The translations under genes and the position numbers were made by a program. This document shows, piece by piece, positions 11,200 through 26,000 of a stretch of 38,061 bases of DNA. This DNA is from Purshia tridentata. Lineage: Eukaryota > Streptophyta > Magnoliopsida > Rosales > Rosaceae. Below the pieces are notes generated by a model. The model saw nothing but the letters and a program-made list of their open reading frames with translations, did not search any database and was not told where the DNA came from. Each line of letters starts with the position of its first letter. Positions within the stretch are counted from its first letter, which is position 1. Location: positions 1 to 38,061 of the forward strand of contig QANT01006481.1 in NCBI GenBank assembly GCA_003254885.1, in the 5' to 3' direction.

Positions 11200-14100
11200 T
11201 TAGGGCTCATAATCAAGTCCTATAATTGTGTACTAAGTAGGAGTTTTTAAGATCCAATTCAATTCACACAAATCACCCGATTTAATATCAGTTCCAATCT
11301 AATTCTATCCAATCCAATCTCGATAGATTTGATGATTTTGGCATATTAAATTGGATGTCTAAACCTAAAAACTTACTTTATTAGATTGGATGACAGATTT
11401 CATATTTCTTTGGTCTTGTAGACATTTGAACTATTAAAATAAGTCTAACAAGTCAATTTATTTTTTGATAAAATTAAAAAATCTGTTTGGTATAGACTAT
11501 AATACATCCAAGGATTTAATTTCGAAAAAATTTTCAGAAATTTTATTTTTTTTGAGGTCTTGAATATTATTAAATTGAATTATCGAAATTTTATTAAAAG
11601 TTTCAATTCTTTTAGTTTAAATTATCACCAAATCAAAATTTTGAACTCTCAAATTTTGTCAAAATCCGAAATTTAATTCCTTGAGTACATCTCAAAACAC
11701 TTTTCTTTTATACTTAACCTTCACTTCATGCATAATTCTATTGGAATTTGTTATTATATTTGATTTCATGTTAACTTTCATAAGTTTCAACATATTTTTT
11801 CCTTTATTAAAAAGCCGATCATTTGGTCCAATTTAATCCAATGTTGAATAGATTCTAACCTCATATTGGATGTCCAAATCAGCCGGTTTGAGAATTAACC
11901 TTATTAATCTCTTCTATTTTGAAGAGATTGAAAGGGATAAGTTTTCTTTATAATTTATCTATCTTATTCTTATCTTATTTTTTTAAGTTAGAAATTTATT
12001 CTTCAAATACCCCAATCAAATAATGCATTACTCCCTCGACAAAAAAGAAGAAGCTATATAATCCAATCTATATTGGATTGAATGCACATTTGCTAAAACT
12101 TAACGGTTTCACTGACCAACACCTCTAAGTTTGTTCATGTTAATTACAATTTACTCTTAATCCAAAATTTTTATTAATTATGTCGTGTTCGGGCATGAAT
12201 GCATGATACACACATATCTGTTGACTATAAATTCAAGATCAGAATAGTAAAATGAAGATATAAAGACTAATTCTAAATTCATACAACACTGTATCAAAAA
12301 AAGAAAAACGTTTTTCAAACAATACTAGTTAAATAGTTCAGCGAGTCAAATCACATGATTGACACTAATCTCAGCCATTTACTGTTCATCTTCCGGCAAA
12401 AACACATTGCATGTGAACTAGAAGTCACAGTTTTGAAGAAAATTTTGTTCAATTATTACATATCTTCATAATTCCAAATAAAGAAAATGAAATAATAGTC
12501 TACGATATATAATCCAAAGCAGTTAAATTTGTTTTTTTGTTAATTAGTTTTTACCTTATGAAGAGTAAGTTGTCATATTGGTACTCAATTTATGATGCAT
12601 ATCTTTAAAAATAGAGTGAGTTATCTTACAAAACAAATAATAATAGAGCCAGTCTGTGGCTCAGTGAGAAATTTTCACTGCCCCTTCCACTTGCATATTA
12701 AATACATTATGGAAACTTCTCAAATTTGTAAAATTTAATCCATTTTGATAAGGCACTTATATAGACTCAATAATCTCTTGTCGAACTCAATCACCTTGAC
12801 TTTAATTTTAACATTCTTGAGTCTTGACTATTTTTTCTTTTATAATTTTATAAAGTCAAAGTGTCTTGATATAAAGAAAGTCAAAATTGTCATTTTTCAA
12901 TTTGAAACATAGATCAAAACTATAGACTTTTCTTCAAAACTCTAAATCCTAACCCATAAACCCCAAATTCTATAAGAAATTTATAAATTTTGTAATAGAA
13001 AATAACGTATTTTTTTATATTGAAAGAAGAGCCACCATCACATAAAAAAAGAAAAAAAAAAAAGAAAAAAACAACGTGAGGCAAACTTAGAGTCACCAAA
13101 ATTTAAAAAGAATATGGAGATAATTTTATCCCAACAAAATTCTCATTTAGAATATTATAAGAGATAAATAAAGAAATAAGTACATAATTTAAACAAAGAA
13201 AAAATACAAAAGATGACATGTAATTATAATATAAAATTAATTACCATATACTACATGTCAACTCATATTTGTAACCATAAACACTATATGCTTGATTATG
13301 CAACAATTAGGTAATATATGTATTTAAGAATCAAGTACTCTTAGACATCAAGCACGTGTTAGAATGACTAAGTTAGTATGTCTATGATATCACTTCTAAA
13401 AGAATGAGATTTAGGCTTAGACTTATTTGAATTAATTTTTTGTAGAAATAATATTTTAATAGGTGATCTAAAAAATGAATGAACAGTAGGTGTGACTCAA
13501 AGTCTTGCCCATATAAAAATAGTACAATAGTACTAAACTTATTATATGTATTATCCACTAATTGCAGTCGATAGACGGTCAATATATATAATCTATTATC
13601 AAGGAAACATTCTTACAATCGAGAGACAAGATGAAACCTATGACGTGATAATAACAAGGAAAACATGAGAGAGAGAGAGAGAGCATCAAAGCCTCTTTCC
13701 ATTCGGGGTTAGGGGTTTAGTTTATATATTTTATTATCAAGTGACAACAATTGTAGTAGAATAATGTGGTATTTGATATGTCATTTGATGACAATAATAA
13801 TTCATGTAATGAGGCTATGTCTCTCACGTATCATATAAATTAATCAATTGTATGGTTAGAAAATATAGTCCATCTAGCATTACTTATTCCAACAAGTTAA
13901 ATGTATGGACTTCTAAAACAATAACAACTCATATTTTTGGTGTCTTTTACTAGTCATTAAAAGCGATCACACAATTTTGTTGATTTTGCACATTTTCCTT
14001 TCAATAAAGGAATAAAACTAATTGCATTTATTTATTAATCACATTATTGACCATATCTTTCATATAAGCAAAATTCACGAGCAATTCAATTATATATTTT

Positions 14101-14200
14101 AGTAAACAAATTTTATTCATGCTGTTGTTAAGTAGCTCAGTTGATATTGAAAAAAATCTCACGATGAAAATGTGAGAGCCTTATTAGTGGTTTCTAAGGA
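11200..14200. other. AT-rich intergenic region, no gene seen
   Basis: About 3 kb of AT-rich DNA between the TCP gene and the subtilase promoter. It contains one foldback element (listed separately), A-rich tracts near 13040-13075, and a short GA microsatellite at about 13668-13683. All reading frames are short and none shows a recognisable domain. Confidence 0.5.
11484..11700. mobile_element. Foldback MITE, copy A
   Basis: Inverted-repeat arms meet the pattern CAAGGATTTAATTTCG (left, from about 11509) and CAAGGAATTAAATTTCG (right arm read on the - strand, ending about 11682). Outer ends TGTTTGGTATAG and GTGTTTTGAGATG also correspond loosely. A relative with the same GGAATTAAATTT ends lies inside KNAT7 intron 1 (about 36060-36245). 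It is non-coding. No clear target duplication was found and boundaries are approximate. Confidence 0.55.
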
Positions 14201-14220
14201 TTTAGGCTACTCCTCCATTG

Positions 14221-14552
14221 CCAATTGGTTTTCGGATAGATACCTAGATTCTTTCATAATATCAGAGGAAATTATCTATATGATGCGCCCAAACAGCCAT
14301 TCTTATATGGGACACGTAACATTATTTTTGCCAATGTTGTTATATGAATAAATACCAATTGGCTTTTATTTCATTTTTCACCCAATTGGTTCCCTCTCAA
14401 AAACCTTGTTTAATTTTATCCGTTATTTGGCGACAATTACAAAACCCGAAGCAAACAAGGACTGGCCACAGCCAATTGATCTCTACAAGGCAATTTGCAG
14501 TCTGTGGACATACCAATCTTCCAATTTTGTGCTTATATAAATACCCAATTGG
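14221..14552. promoter_or_regulatory. Cluster of CCAATTGG palindromes upstream of the subtilase gene
   Basis: The 8-bp palindrome CCAATTGG occurs at 14221-14228, 14355-14362, 14382-14389 and 14545-14552, with a one-mismatch copy (CCAATTGA) at 14472-14479. The last perfect copy lies just downstream of the TATA box. Such density is far above chance for an 8-mer. No binding factor is assigned. Confidence 0.5.
14534..14543 (+). promoter_or_regulatory. TATA box of the subtilase gene
   Basis: TATATAAATA, 59 bp upstream of the ATG, predicts transcription from about 14566 and a leader of about 36 nt. Confidence 0.65.
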
Positions 14553-14601
14553 CTCTTATACCAAACATATCAACTTGTACACTTAAACTGAGTTGGAACC
14601 A

Positions 14602-18067
<3,466 letters not shown>

Positions 18068-18238
18068 TTCCTAACTCCATTCAAGAATCTAGTGGGTTGA
18101 AATATAATTGCAATAACTCGGTCAGGTGCATTTGAATGGCATTTCTTTCGCTCTGTACCGCCTCTAAATGAGGTTTCTTTGTAACCTATATCTGAACTTA
18201 AGACAGGCTTGTAATTCTACATTGCCTCTACAAGTTGA

Positions 18239-18244
18239 AATAAA
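18239..18244 (+). terminator. Candidate poly(A) signal of the subtilase gene
   Basis: AATAAA about 170 nt after the stop codon. Confidence 0.4.
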
Positions 18245-18392
18245 ACAGAAGAATATTTGTGGTTTCTCTACTCTATCACTTCTTTTTCATCCCATTGGAG
18301 GAACAAGCAAGGACACTAGTCATTATAATTTATATCGCAAATTAAAAAGAAAAATGAAAAAAAAAAAAGAGGGGGTTCTGCAGTCGATAACT

Positions 18393-18398
18393 TTTATT
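18393..18398 (-). terminator. Candidate poly(A) signal of NRS/ER
   Basis: TTTATT on the + strand reads AATAAA on the - strand, about 360 nt past the NRS/ER stop. Alternative copies lie inside the tandem repeat at 18527-18532 and one unit further on, so the true end may be nearer the gene. Confidence 0.3.
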
Positions 18399-18479
18399 CC
18401 TTGAAATATTAATTGGATCATACATTCACACCAATTAACAGAATCCAAGGGCCAAATATTGCTCTTCCCATTCGTACAT

Positions 18480-18601
18480 CACCAATAACTTAACAAAATT
18501 CAACCTGATAAATCACTTGCAACTAGTTTATTAACTGATACACCAATAACTTACAAAAATTCAACTTGATAAATCACTTGCAACTAGTTTATTAACTGAT
18601 A
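18480..18601. repeat. 61-bp tandem duplication at the NRS/ER 3' end
   Basis: Two adjacent 61-bp units (18480-18540 and 18541-18601) differ at only about three positions. They lie 155-276 bp past the NRS/ER stop, in its 3' UTR or just beyond. Confidence 0.9.
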
Positions 18602-18755
18602 CAAGTTATTTCAAATACAACATTCAAATACAAACAAGGCCGACGTGCATCCCACTTTGGAGAAGGAGCTGTATAGTTGAGAGATCACATTAACCCACAT
18701 GGACTGAATTCAATTAATAACAACATGGAAACCAAAAATTCAAACCTAACAAGTT

Positions 18756-20046
18756 CTAAGCTGTGGCAGTCTTCTGATTTGGCTTGAACACATACTTGAT
18801 GAGAGACTCCTTGATAGACAAGAGTTCGGGGAATTCCTTCTTCAATTTTGAGGCATCAAGCTCGTTATTGCTCCTGGGAGCAACGATCACCTTTGCCTGC
18901 TCCTCAAGAGTAAAGTTCTTCCAAGTGAAGTTGGAGTCAATGTATTCCTTGTACATCTCCAAGATCTCATTGTGGCTGACCACTCCAGGGTTTGTGAAGT
19001 TCCAGATTCCAGTGAGATTTCTCTTTGCCATCTCAATGGAAATGGGGAGGAGCTCATCCAAGATCGTCATGGAGTTTGGAATGTCGACCACTTTGTCATA
19101 TCGAGCGATCTTCGTGATGAAGTTACGTGGGTTGGATAAATCCGACGAGATGGGCATTCTAACACGCAAGGTGCAAACATTCTCATAGTTCTTGAGCAGA
19201 TCTTCCACCTTTCAAGTATATCATCAAGTACGCAAAATTAATAACCGACATCTTTCATGCATTCTTGCAAGATCAACATGGTTAATGAAATCAACATCCC
19301 CATCTTCACATTATACAAACAGAGTAGTGCTATCTGTAATGAAAAGTCTACTATTCATACCCAGAAACTTCAACGCACTCTAAAGCTATCAACTTTGACT
19401 TAAAACCAACATAATATATAGCATTTTCAAGCGAAAAGAGCATTTCTAAGCCAAAATCTCACACAGCTACAGATCCAATAACAACATTTCGAGATCCAAC
19501 AAATCACTTATACCCAGATGAGATCTTACCAAATTAATAAAATTTTCAAAATGAAATTTTTAAAAAAAATGTAGTGTGAAATGTAAGCGCTAAAGCTCAG
19601 TCACTCACCATGGCCTTGGTCTTGGAATAGAAGGATCCGATAAAGTTGGGCGTGTCCTCCTCCTTGAAACCCACACCCGACCCGAGCGGGTGACCCGAAT
19701 CGTACTCGAAAATGCAGCCGGTGGCGTAGTTGATGAGCACCAAACCGCGGTCCCTGCACACGTCAGCGAGCGTGAGGGTGCCGACAACGTTGGCCCGGAT
19801 GGTCTCAACCTTGTGGGACTCGCACCAGTCGACGTTGGGGCGGCCGGTGACGCCGGCGGCATTGAAGACGTGGGTGGGCTTGACGGCGACGACGTCAGCC
19901 TCGAGCGAGCTGCGGTTCTCGAGGCGGCCCGAGCCATACTCGAAGTCGATGGCTTGGGCCTGGCAGAGCTTGCCCAGAAGGCCGCCTATCCAGCCTGTCT
20001 TGCCGTAGATCAGGAACTTGAGCTTGTTGTCGGCTCCGGCGCCCAT
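18756..20046 (-). CDS. UER1: Bifunctional UDP-4-keto-rhamnose 3,5-epimerase/4-reductase (NRS/ER), 2 exons, 296 aa
   Basis: The enzyme converts UDP-4-keto-6-deoxyglucose to UDP-L-rhamnose in the cytosol, supplying rhamnose for pectin and glycosylation. Exons on the - strand are 20046-19609 and 19208-18756, joined by a 400-bp GT-AG intron with the junction falling between Met146 and Val147. It is an extended SDR: Rossmann glycine motif YGKTGWIGG near residues 14-22, HVFNAAGVTGRPNVDWC, and catalytic YSKTK (Tyr140, Lys144). The C-terminal half carries NPGVVSHNEILEMY and VIVAPRSNNELDA, almost identical to Arabidopsis NRS/ER (UER1). It is a stand-alone reductase, not fused to a dehydratase as in RHM proteins. 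Exon 1 is markedly richer in GC, mainly at third positions, than exon 2. The gene appears intact. Confidence 0.96.
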
Positions 20047-20209
20047 CGAGAGTGTGTGTGTGAGATTTGGATCTAATTCTGGGTTGGTTTGGTGTTGGTT
20101 TTGTGTGATTAGAAGTGTGAGAAATGAAGTGAGGAATGGAATTGCTATAAATACATGGACTCAGTCCGAGTGCGAGTGTTTCGGACACTCATCTATCACT
20201 TGCCTTTAA

Positions 20210-21369
20210 TTTTAGTGCCTTGCCCTTAACATGAGACTCAACTTTTGGATGTGGGAGACCTCACACTCCCTACCATGGACTTCGCCCCTTTTTTCTTCTG
20301 TTTTTTTTTCTTTTTTCCAAATATTTAGAGCACTCAAAATTACCCCAAATTCCTAAAACAAAGGCCCACATGTGAGTTGTGATATCATATAATTATTCAA
20401 TAATGTTAGGATTAGTACAATTTTTCACCAAATGAAAGTGATACACAAAAACATTTACTCAAAAACTTAAATTGATTTCTCAATTAGAAGCATTGTCTTC
20501 AATTATTTCTCAATTGAAGTCTTTATCAAGGAATAAATTTTGAATTTTGATAAAATTTTGATAGTTAAACAGTAATGATATTATCACAATATTTGCTAAA
20601 CAAAATTTGATAAATTAAATTTTGACCCTAACAACACTCTATAATATTTCCCTACATTGGAGGGTGGACAAACCTTTTCTCATTAAAACATTTTACCTCT
20701 TGGATCTTGCAGATTGCGTGCAAGCTTGTAGACAGGCTTCATCTCCACATATTCTAATTAATTAGTTTATTTTTCCTTTTTTTTGCTTTCTTTCACTTTT
20801 TTTTTTAATTTAATTTTTTTGCTATACTTTCACTTTCTTTTATTCTTATCCCTCAAACAGTGCATGAGTCCCAGATCCCAGAAAAATTTCTCTGGATCCA
20901 AACCATTTCAATGCATTAATTTATAATAAATTAAAATGTATACCATTTTGTAATCTGGGTAGAATTCAAATACCAATTTCAAAGCTTTTTAAGATAGTTT
21001 ATATATTCAATAGAAAACCAAGTCACAACTTATCCAGGCCATGTCGAAACAGTTGACATAAAATTTTATTCATTGTCAAATTGAATGAAATACTTGGAAG
21101 ATACTCTTTCTATTTTTTCGTTGATTGATAATTACTCCATTGGATAGTTTCTCCTCTACTAGTGCAAGGTCAGTGCAGGATGATTCTTGCTGCACCTGCA
21201 CAACACTATATCATAATACCTTTTTATGATGATTTAGTTGGATACGAATATAATTTCCTAAAGCATGGGTGGTTTGAAGACGAACACACCTTTGGCTTCA
21301 AGTGTGACTCGTGTGACAGCGAAAGAAAAGTTTGTAGGACCCTTTTTTCTGGTGACCACAATTTAATGT
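20210..21369. other. Intergenic region upstream of NRS/ER, no gene seen
   Basis: AT-rich DNA with T-rich tracts near 20288-20320 and 20770-20820. The stretch 20400-20640 has weak inverted similarity between its ends (ATGTTAGGATTAGTAC against the reverse of GACCCTAACAACACT) and may be an old MITE. A 70-codon frame at 21162-21374 matches nothing I recognise. Confidence 0.4.
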
Positions 21370-21378
21370 TATAAATAA
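21370..21378. repeat. Mutator-like element target-site duplication, left copy
   Basis: TATAAATAA, repeated exactly at 22375-22383. Confidence 0.82.
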
Positions 21379-22374
21379 GGGTAAATTTCATTTTAGTACT
21401 TTAATATAACGTGTTTTGCAATTTGTTATCTTGATTACAAAAAATGTAATTTCGATACATTAGTTACATTTTTGCGTCAATTTCATACCTAAAAAAATCA
21501 TTAACCGATTATGTGGAAATTAACATAACTTTAAAAAATGCCATATAGACAAATAAAAAAAACTTTAAATCTTTAAATATCAAATAATTGAAAAAAAAAA
21601 AAAAAAACCCACCAAGCCCATCCCTTCCCAGCCAACCCCAAAAGTCAAAACCTCAATAGCCCCTCCCCCCACCCTCACCAACAGGGCTTCTCTTTTCGGT
21701 GACATCTCTTCAGTCGCGAGTCCTCATCATCGACGAAGAAGATGCAGGACAGAAGGCCAAGTTCGAAGGCCTTTGTCGCCATCTACATATAGATCCAATC
21801 TCCCCCAACCCGAGCATTCACAGACACCCAGGAGGCCCCCCACCACCCCCCCAAACCAAGCACCCCTCCTCCCCCTAAACCGAGCACCCCTTCTCCCTCC
21901 ACACCCGGAATCTATCAAACCTAGAGAATATCCAATTAAAAAAAACCTAGAAATTTGTCAAATTCATAAATAAAAAATGAGAGAGATAAAAGAAAGAAAG
22001 AAAGAGAGGGATGATTGGTGGTGATGTGCAAATATGATCTAGAGAAAGGAGAGAAAGAATGGAAAGAGAAAAAGAGAAGGATGATGGGTGGTGAAGAGTA
22101 AGACATCATGTCGCAATTACCGACGTCTAGATCAGTTGATGGTGACAGGAGGGGTAGGATTGCTTTGTGGGGATGGGGCCGACATCGGCCGATTTTTAGA
22201 AGTCATTTTTAGAATTTGAGTGGATGTCGTGTCACTAGTTAATGATCTGTTTAACGGATGTACTTACAGAAATACGAAATTGCCATAAAAATAAAATTAA
22301 GGTATCAAAATTCCACTTATTAAAATTGGAGTTGCAAAATACGCCATATTTGAGGTATAGAATAAAGTTTGTCC
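21379..22374. mobile_element. Non-autonomous Mutator-like element, 996 bp
   Basis: The left end is GGGTAAATTTCATTTTAGTA and the right end, read on the - strand, is GGACAAACTTTATTCTATAC. The arms stay recognisably alike for about 150 bp (GTGTTTTGCAA / GCGTATTTTGCAA, then AATTTCGATAC / GGAATTTTGATAC, and CATTAACC / CATTAACT). An exact 9-bp duplication, TATAAATAA, flanks the element, as expected of Mutator-like insertion. The interior is unlike the arms: a C-rich block at about 21607-21910, then GA-rich sequence to about 22080. It encodes no transposase. The interior could be filler or a captured fragment, but I do not recognise a source gene. Confidence 0.85.
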
Positions 22375-22383
22375 TATAAATAA
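22375..22383. repeat. Mutator-like element target-site duplication, right copy
   Basis: Exact match to TATAAATAA at 21370-21378. Confidence 0.82.
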
Positions 22384-23041
22384 TATAATAGAGTCTCATA
22401 TTGCTCTGTTCAACTTTTGTTTCTCAATCACATCTTTAAATGAAAACCTCAAATTCCTCTATAATTAAGTGATTTAAGTCATCACACCGCCGCTTGTATA
22501 TAACCTCTCTCATATGTATACGAGACCGAATACCATATGGTGGGACTTACATGCATGTTGTGAAAGAACGAGCTCGTACAAAACTAGATATCACATGTAT
22601 ATACCACGAGTTGATACAAAAAACTTCCTTGGTCCATGGTTAGGAACAGTCATGTGATACCAAGTTTTAATGATGATCCAACACTTGCTAAAAGTACTTT
22701 TAGTGGTTGGTGCTAGTGATGGAGAAATGGAAAATGAAGGGAGTAACTGCCTTAATGCAGCATTCAAAAAATGAAAAATATTTAAGCAGCTCATATATTC
22801 ACAGAGCACAAAATTTGTTTCAACAATCTATAAAGCAACAATGTTCTATATACTGGATGTGTGACGGACAATAGGCTCAAATCCTGCCTTTTGGTGTGTA
22901 AGAAAAAATGAACAAGTTGGTCTATAATTGGATCAAGACGTTATATATTTTGTATGACCAAGCATTGAGGCAAAAGCATACCTTTCACTTGGACCTGAAA
23001 CTGTACTGAAAGCCATTGTGACATGGGCGTTGTTAATTGAA
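22384..23041. other. PLD 3' UTR and spacer, no gene seen
   Basis: AT-rich sequence between the Mutator-like element and the PLD stop codon. The part nearest 23041 should be the PLD 3' untranslated region. No other reading frame of note. Confidence 0.45.
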
Positions 23042-26000
23042 TCAGATGGTGAGATTTTCTTGGATGACTTTAAATGCCCCCAGAATGTTGCCACCGACGT
23101 CTGGAAATGTTTCACAGCCAGGAAGAGACTTCACCTTGCCTGTTTGATCAACTTCAACTGGGTATTTTAGCAGGTGACCCTTCATTTCTGTAATCTCATC
23201 AGCCTCATATTGCCTCCAGTTCTGCTCACTCAAAGACCTCACCCGTTGCACACATTCAATACTCTGTGGTTCCTTGAAACATTCTTCAAAACATCCAATA
23301 TGCTCTGCCCACAGTGACATTCTATATCCATATATCTGCATTCACAGTATCATACACATAAATAGCAAGTTATATTACATATTTGTCTTCTACCCTATCC
23401 TTTCTATATATATGAATAATGACCTGCTGCAAGCGTTCACATAATTGATGAGAATTCAAAATTCAATAATGATACCCAAAGTTCTAATTTTGAGGATGGT
23501 ACTACTAAATTCATTACAACATTACATCAACCTTGATTGATGCATTAGACTTTTACTTTTCTGGGGAATATCGATTGAAACCATGAAACAGACCAAGAAA
23601 ACTAAGCACCAAATATATTTTTACTTAAAGAAACAAGTTGTCATCAGTGACTTTTCAAGCACTGGTAAAAGAGAAAGCATTCTTGCAGCTATTGCTGCTA
23701 CTGAATGTAAATGCACAGGCAACCTCTAGCAATATAACTACAAAAATTTTTGACTTGTAAGGCTTACCTTTCCATGTGGACTTGATAATTTTCTTGCCCA
23801 GGTATGATGAGGCTGATATGCCCCCATTGCTATTTCAGTATCTCGGGTACCTTCCATGGATCTCTGGTTGATATTTGCAGATCCCAATATAACATATTCA
23901 TCATCCACTATCATTCCTTTAGAATGGACATAAATCATAAAGCGCCGGTTCTTCCGAGTGAGTTCCTGAGTTATCAAAAATTAGCAGAAAAAATTTAAGT
24001 AACATTGGAAAACATAGCTTCTGGGAAAGAGAAAGCAAAAACACTACTTAAGAGAAATATGAAGGAAGTCACTTGAGGAGTGTTTGCTTCTTTTTTGTTT
24101 GCTTCATTTGAACTTTTTGCTGCAGAAATGTCTTCACCACTTGGTGTCTCACGATTCCCAAGGCAAAAGAAATTCAAATAGTCTCGTGGTGCATACTTAT
24201 TGTCAAGCCCAACCTCCTTTAAAGCCTTGTAAATCATTTCATACATCATTTGCATTGTTTTATACTGCGGTTATTAGAAAATTAACACCAGGTGAAAAAT
24301 TTGCAGCAACAAACTCAACATTATCATTGTGTTAAATGGCAGTTTCATCTCAATAATAATCAATATAAATTGCCTTGAAATCAAATTAAATGCTTTTGGA
24401 AAAGTTGAAAAAAACTTAGATTCAAAAGAAGAGGTTCATAAGTATAGCATCTTCCAAAATGATGTTTGCACTCAAGGAGTATTACTACAGGCAAAAACCT
24501 TGGTATGACACGACCTCTAACATGTCTTGCCAACAACAATTGCCTATGACCTATAAGTACATTTTTAAATGGAAACTAGATTACCTGCCAAAAGAGAATT
24601 CGTTGAGTAGGAATGCTTGTAGGAACACCTTCTGGCCACATGGGGATAACAATATAAACAGAAAACCTCTCATTTGCTTTGATTTTATTTACGATTTTGA
24701 GAGCAATTTCCATAGGTATTAAATTGTTTGCACCTGCAGATAAAGGCCTCATCTCTGAAATCTATATGACAATAAATCAAATGGAAAGACAATATAAATT
24801 TAGGATTTAACAAATGCCATTTGTATCCCATATGCTTTATCGTCAACTAGCCCCATATATAATTGAAGTTTTTGGATGCCAAAAGGTCCTGTCAGGCACA
24901 GATTCATCAAATCACAAGTAAATGAATTAATTTGCCTTGAAAGGTGAGTAATGCACATTAAATTAATGTGCCCATTAATCTGAGAACATGGACATTTTTA
25001 ATAAACCATCTATTCTTCACCTATCAAAAAAATGAACCATCTACATTTTATTTCTTAGTTGCCAGCTTCAAAGGTTAGAGTTCTCACCTATATCATTGTG
25101 TGAATTCCAATTATATGACGACCCAAGAAAATACTGATTCTCTATGTAAATGAAATGTTGAGCCGCACGGATTGCCTTAACATATGCTGCATGTATACTC
25201 ATGTCTATCAGCACATTCTTCCCACAAACCAGGTTCTGTTAAGCATAAAGAATTATGGTTAACCATCAGTAAAATCCAATAAATCATGTGAGGTACCTTA
25301 TTATAGTGCAAAGAAGTTAAAAGCCAAAGTTTCTCTCACCATGCTTGTAGCATCTTTTGGGTTCTCAGGAAATCCGTACACAGAATTGGAGTCAATTGAA
25401 CGGAAAACCTTCAATATTGGGGAAATGGTTAAAAATTAACCATATATGTATATAAAACTCATTACAAAAATAACTTCAGCCAGTTGCTGATTGACATCAA
25501 TGTACCTGAACATTCCAAGCTTCTAGATCATCCTCACTCAGGCAAGGAATCTCTGATATCCCAATAATTTCAGGAATTCTCTCAATCTTGAGTAATGCAT
25601 CATCATGCAAAGTTTTCAGTTTCTGAAGCCCCCGCGGTTTTGAAGCCTTGAACCAACGCTCCTCAAAATTGGTGAGGATGTCATACGCTGCTGGACCATC
25701 AATTTTACTGTGCAAATCATGCCATGGCTGCCTTGGACAACCAAAAGTGTGCTCCTGTTTTTGTCACAAAACAAACGGGTTTAAAGGGTAAACAAAGAAA
25801 AAAAATATATACATCATTATACTTATTATTTTTGGATCAATTCATCAAGGTGACACCCACATTTTCATGAGAACTCTGCTACTCAGCTAGAAAGTAAACC
25901 AATAACAAAAATGAATTAGATGCTTCTCATAGGATCACAAAAGTATTAGCTACCCATAAAAGGGCTTATAAACTATAAATACCTCATTTTGTATATATCA

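Noticed and set aside
18784-19188. 134-codon + frame opposite NRS/ER exon 2
   Set aside because: It is the antisense shadow of the conserved NRS/ER coding sequence.
21162-21374. 70-codon frame next to the Mutator-like element
   Set aside because: No family resemblance seen, and it runs right up to the element's target duplication; likely chance.
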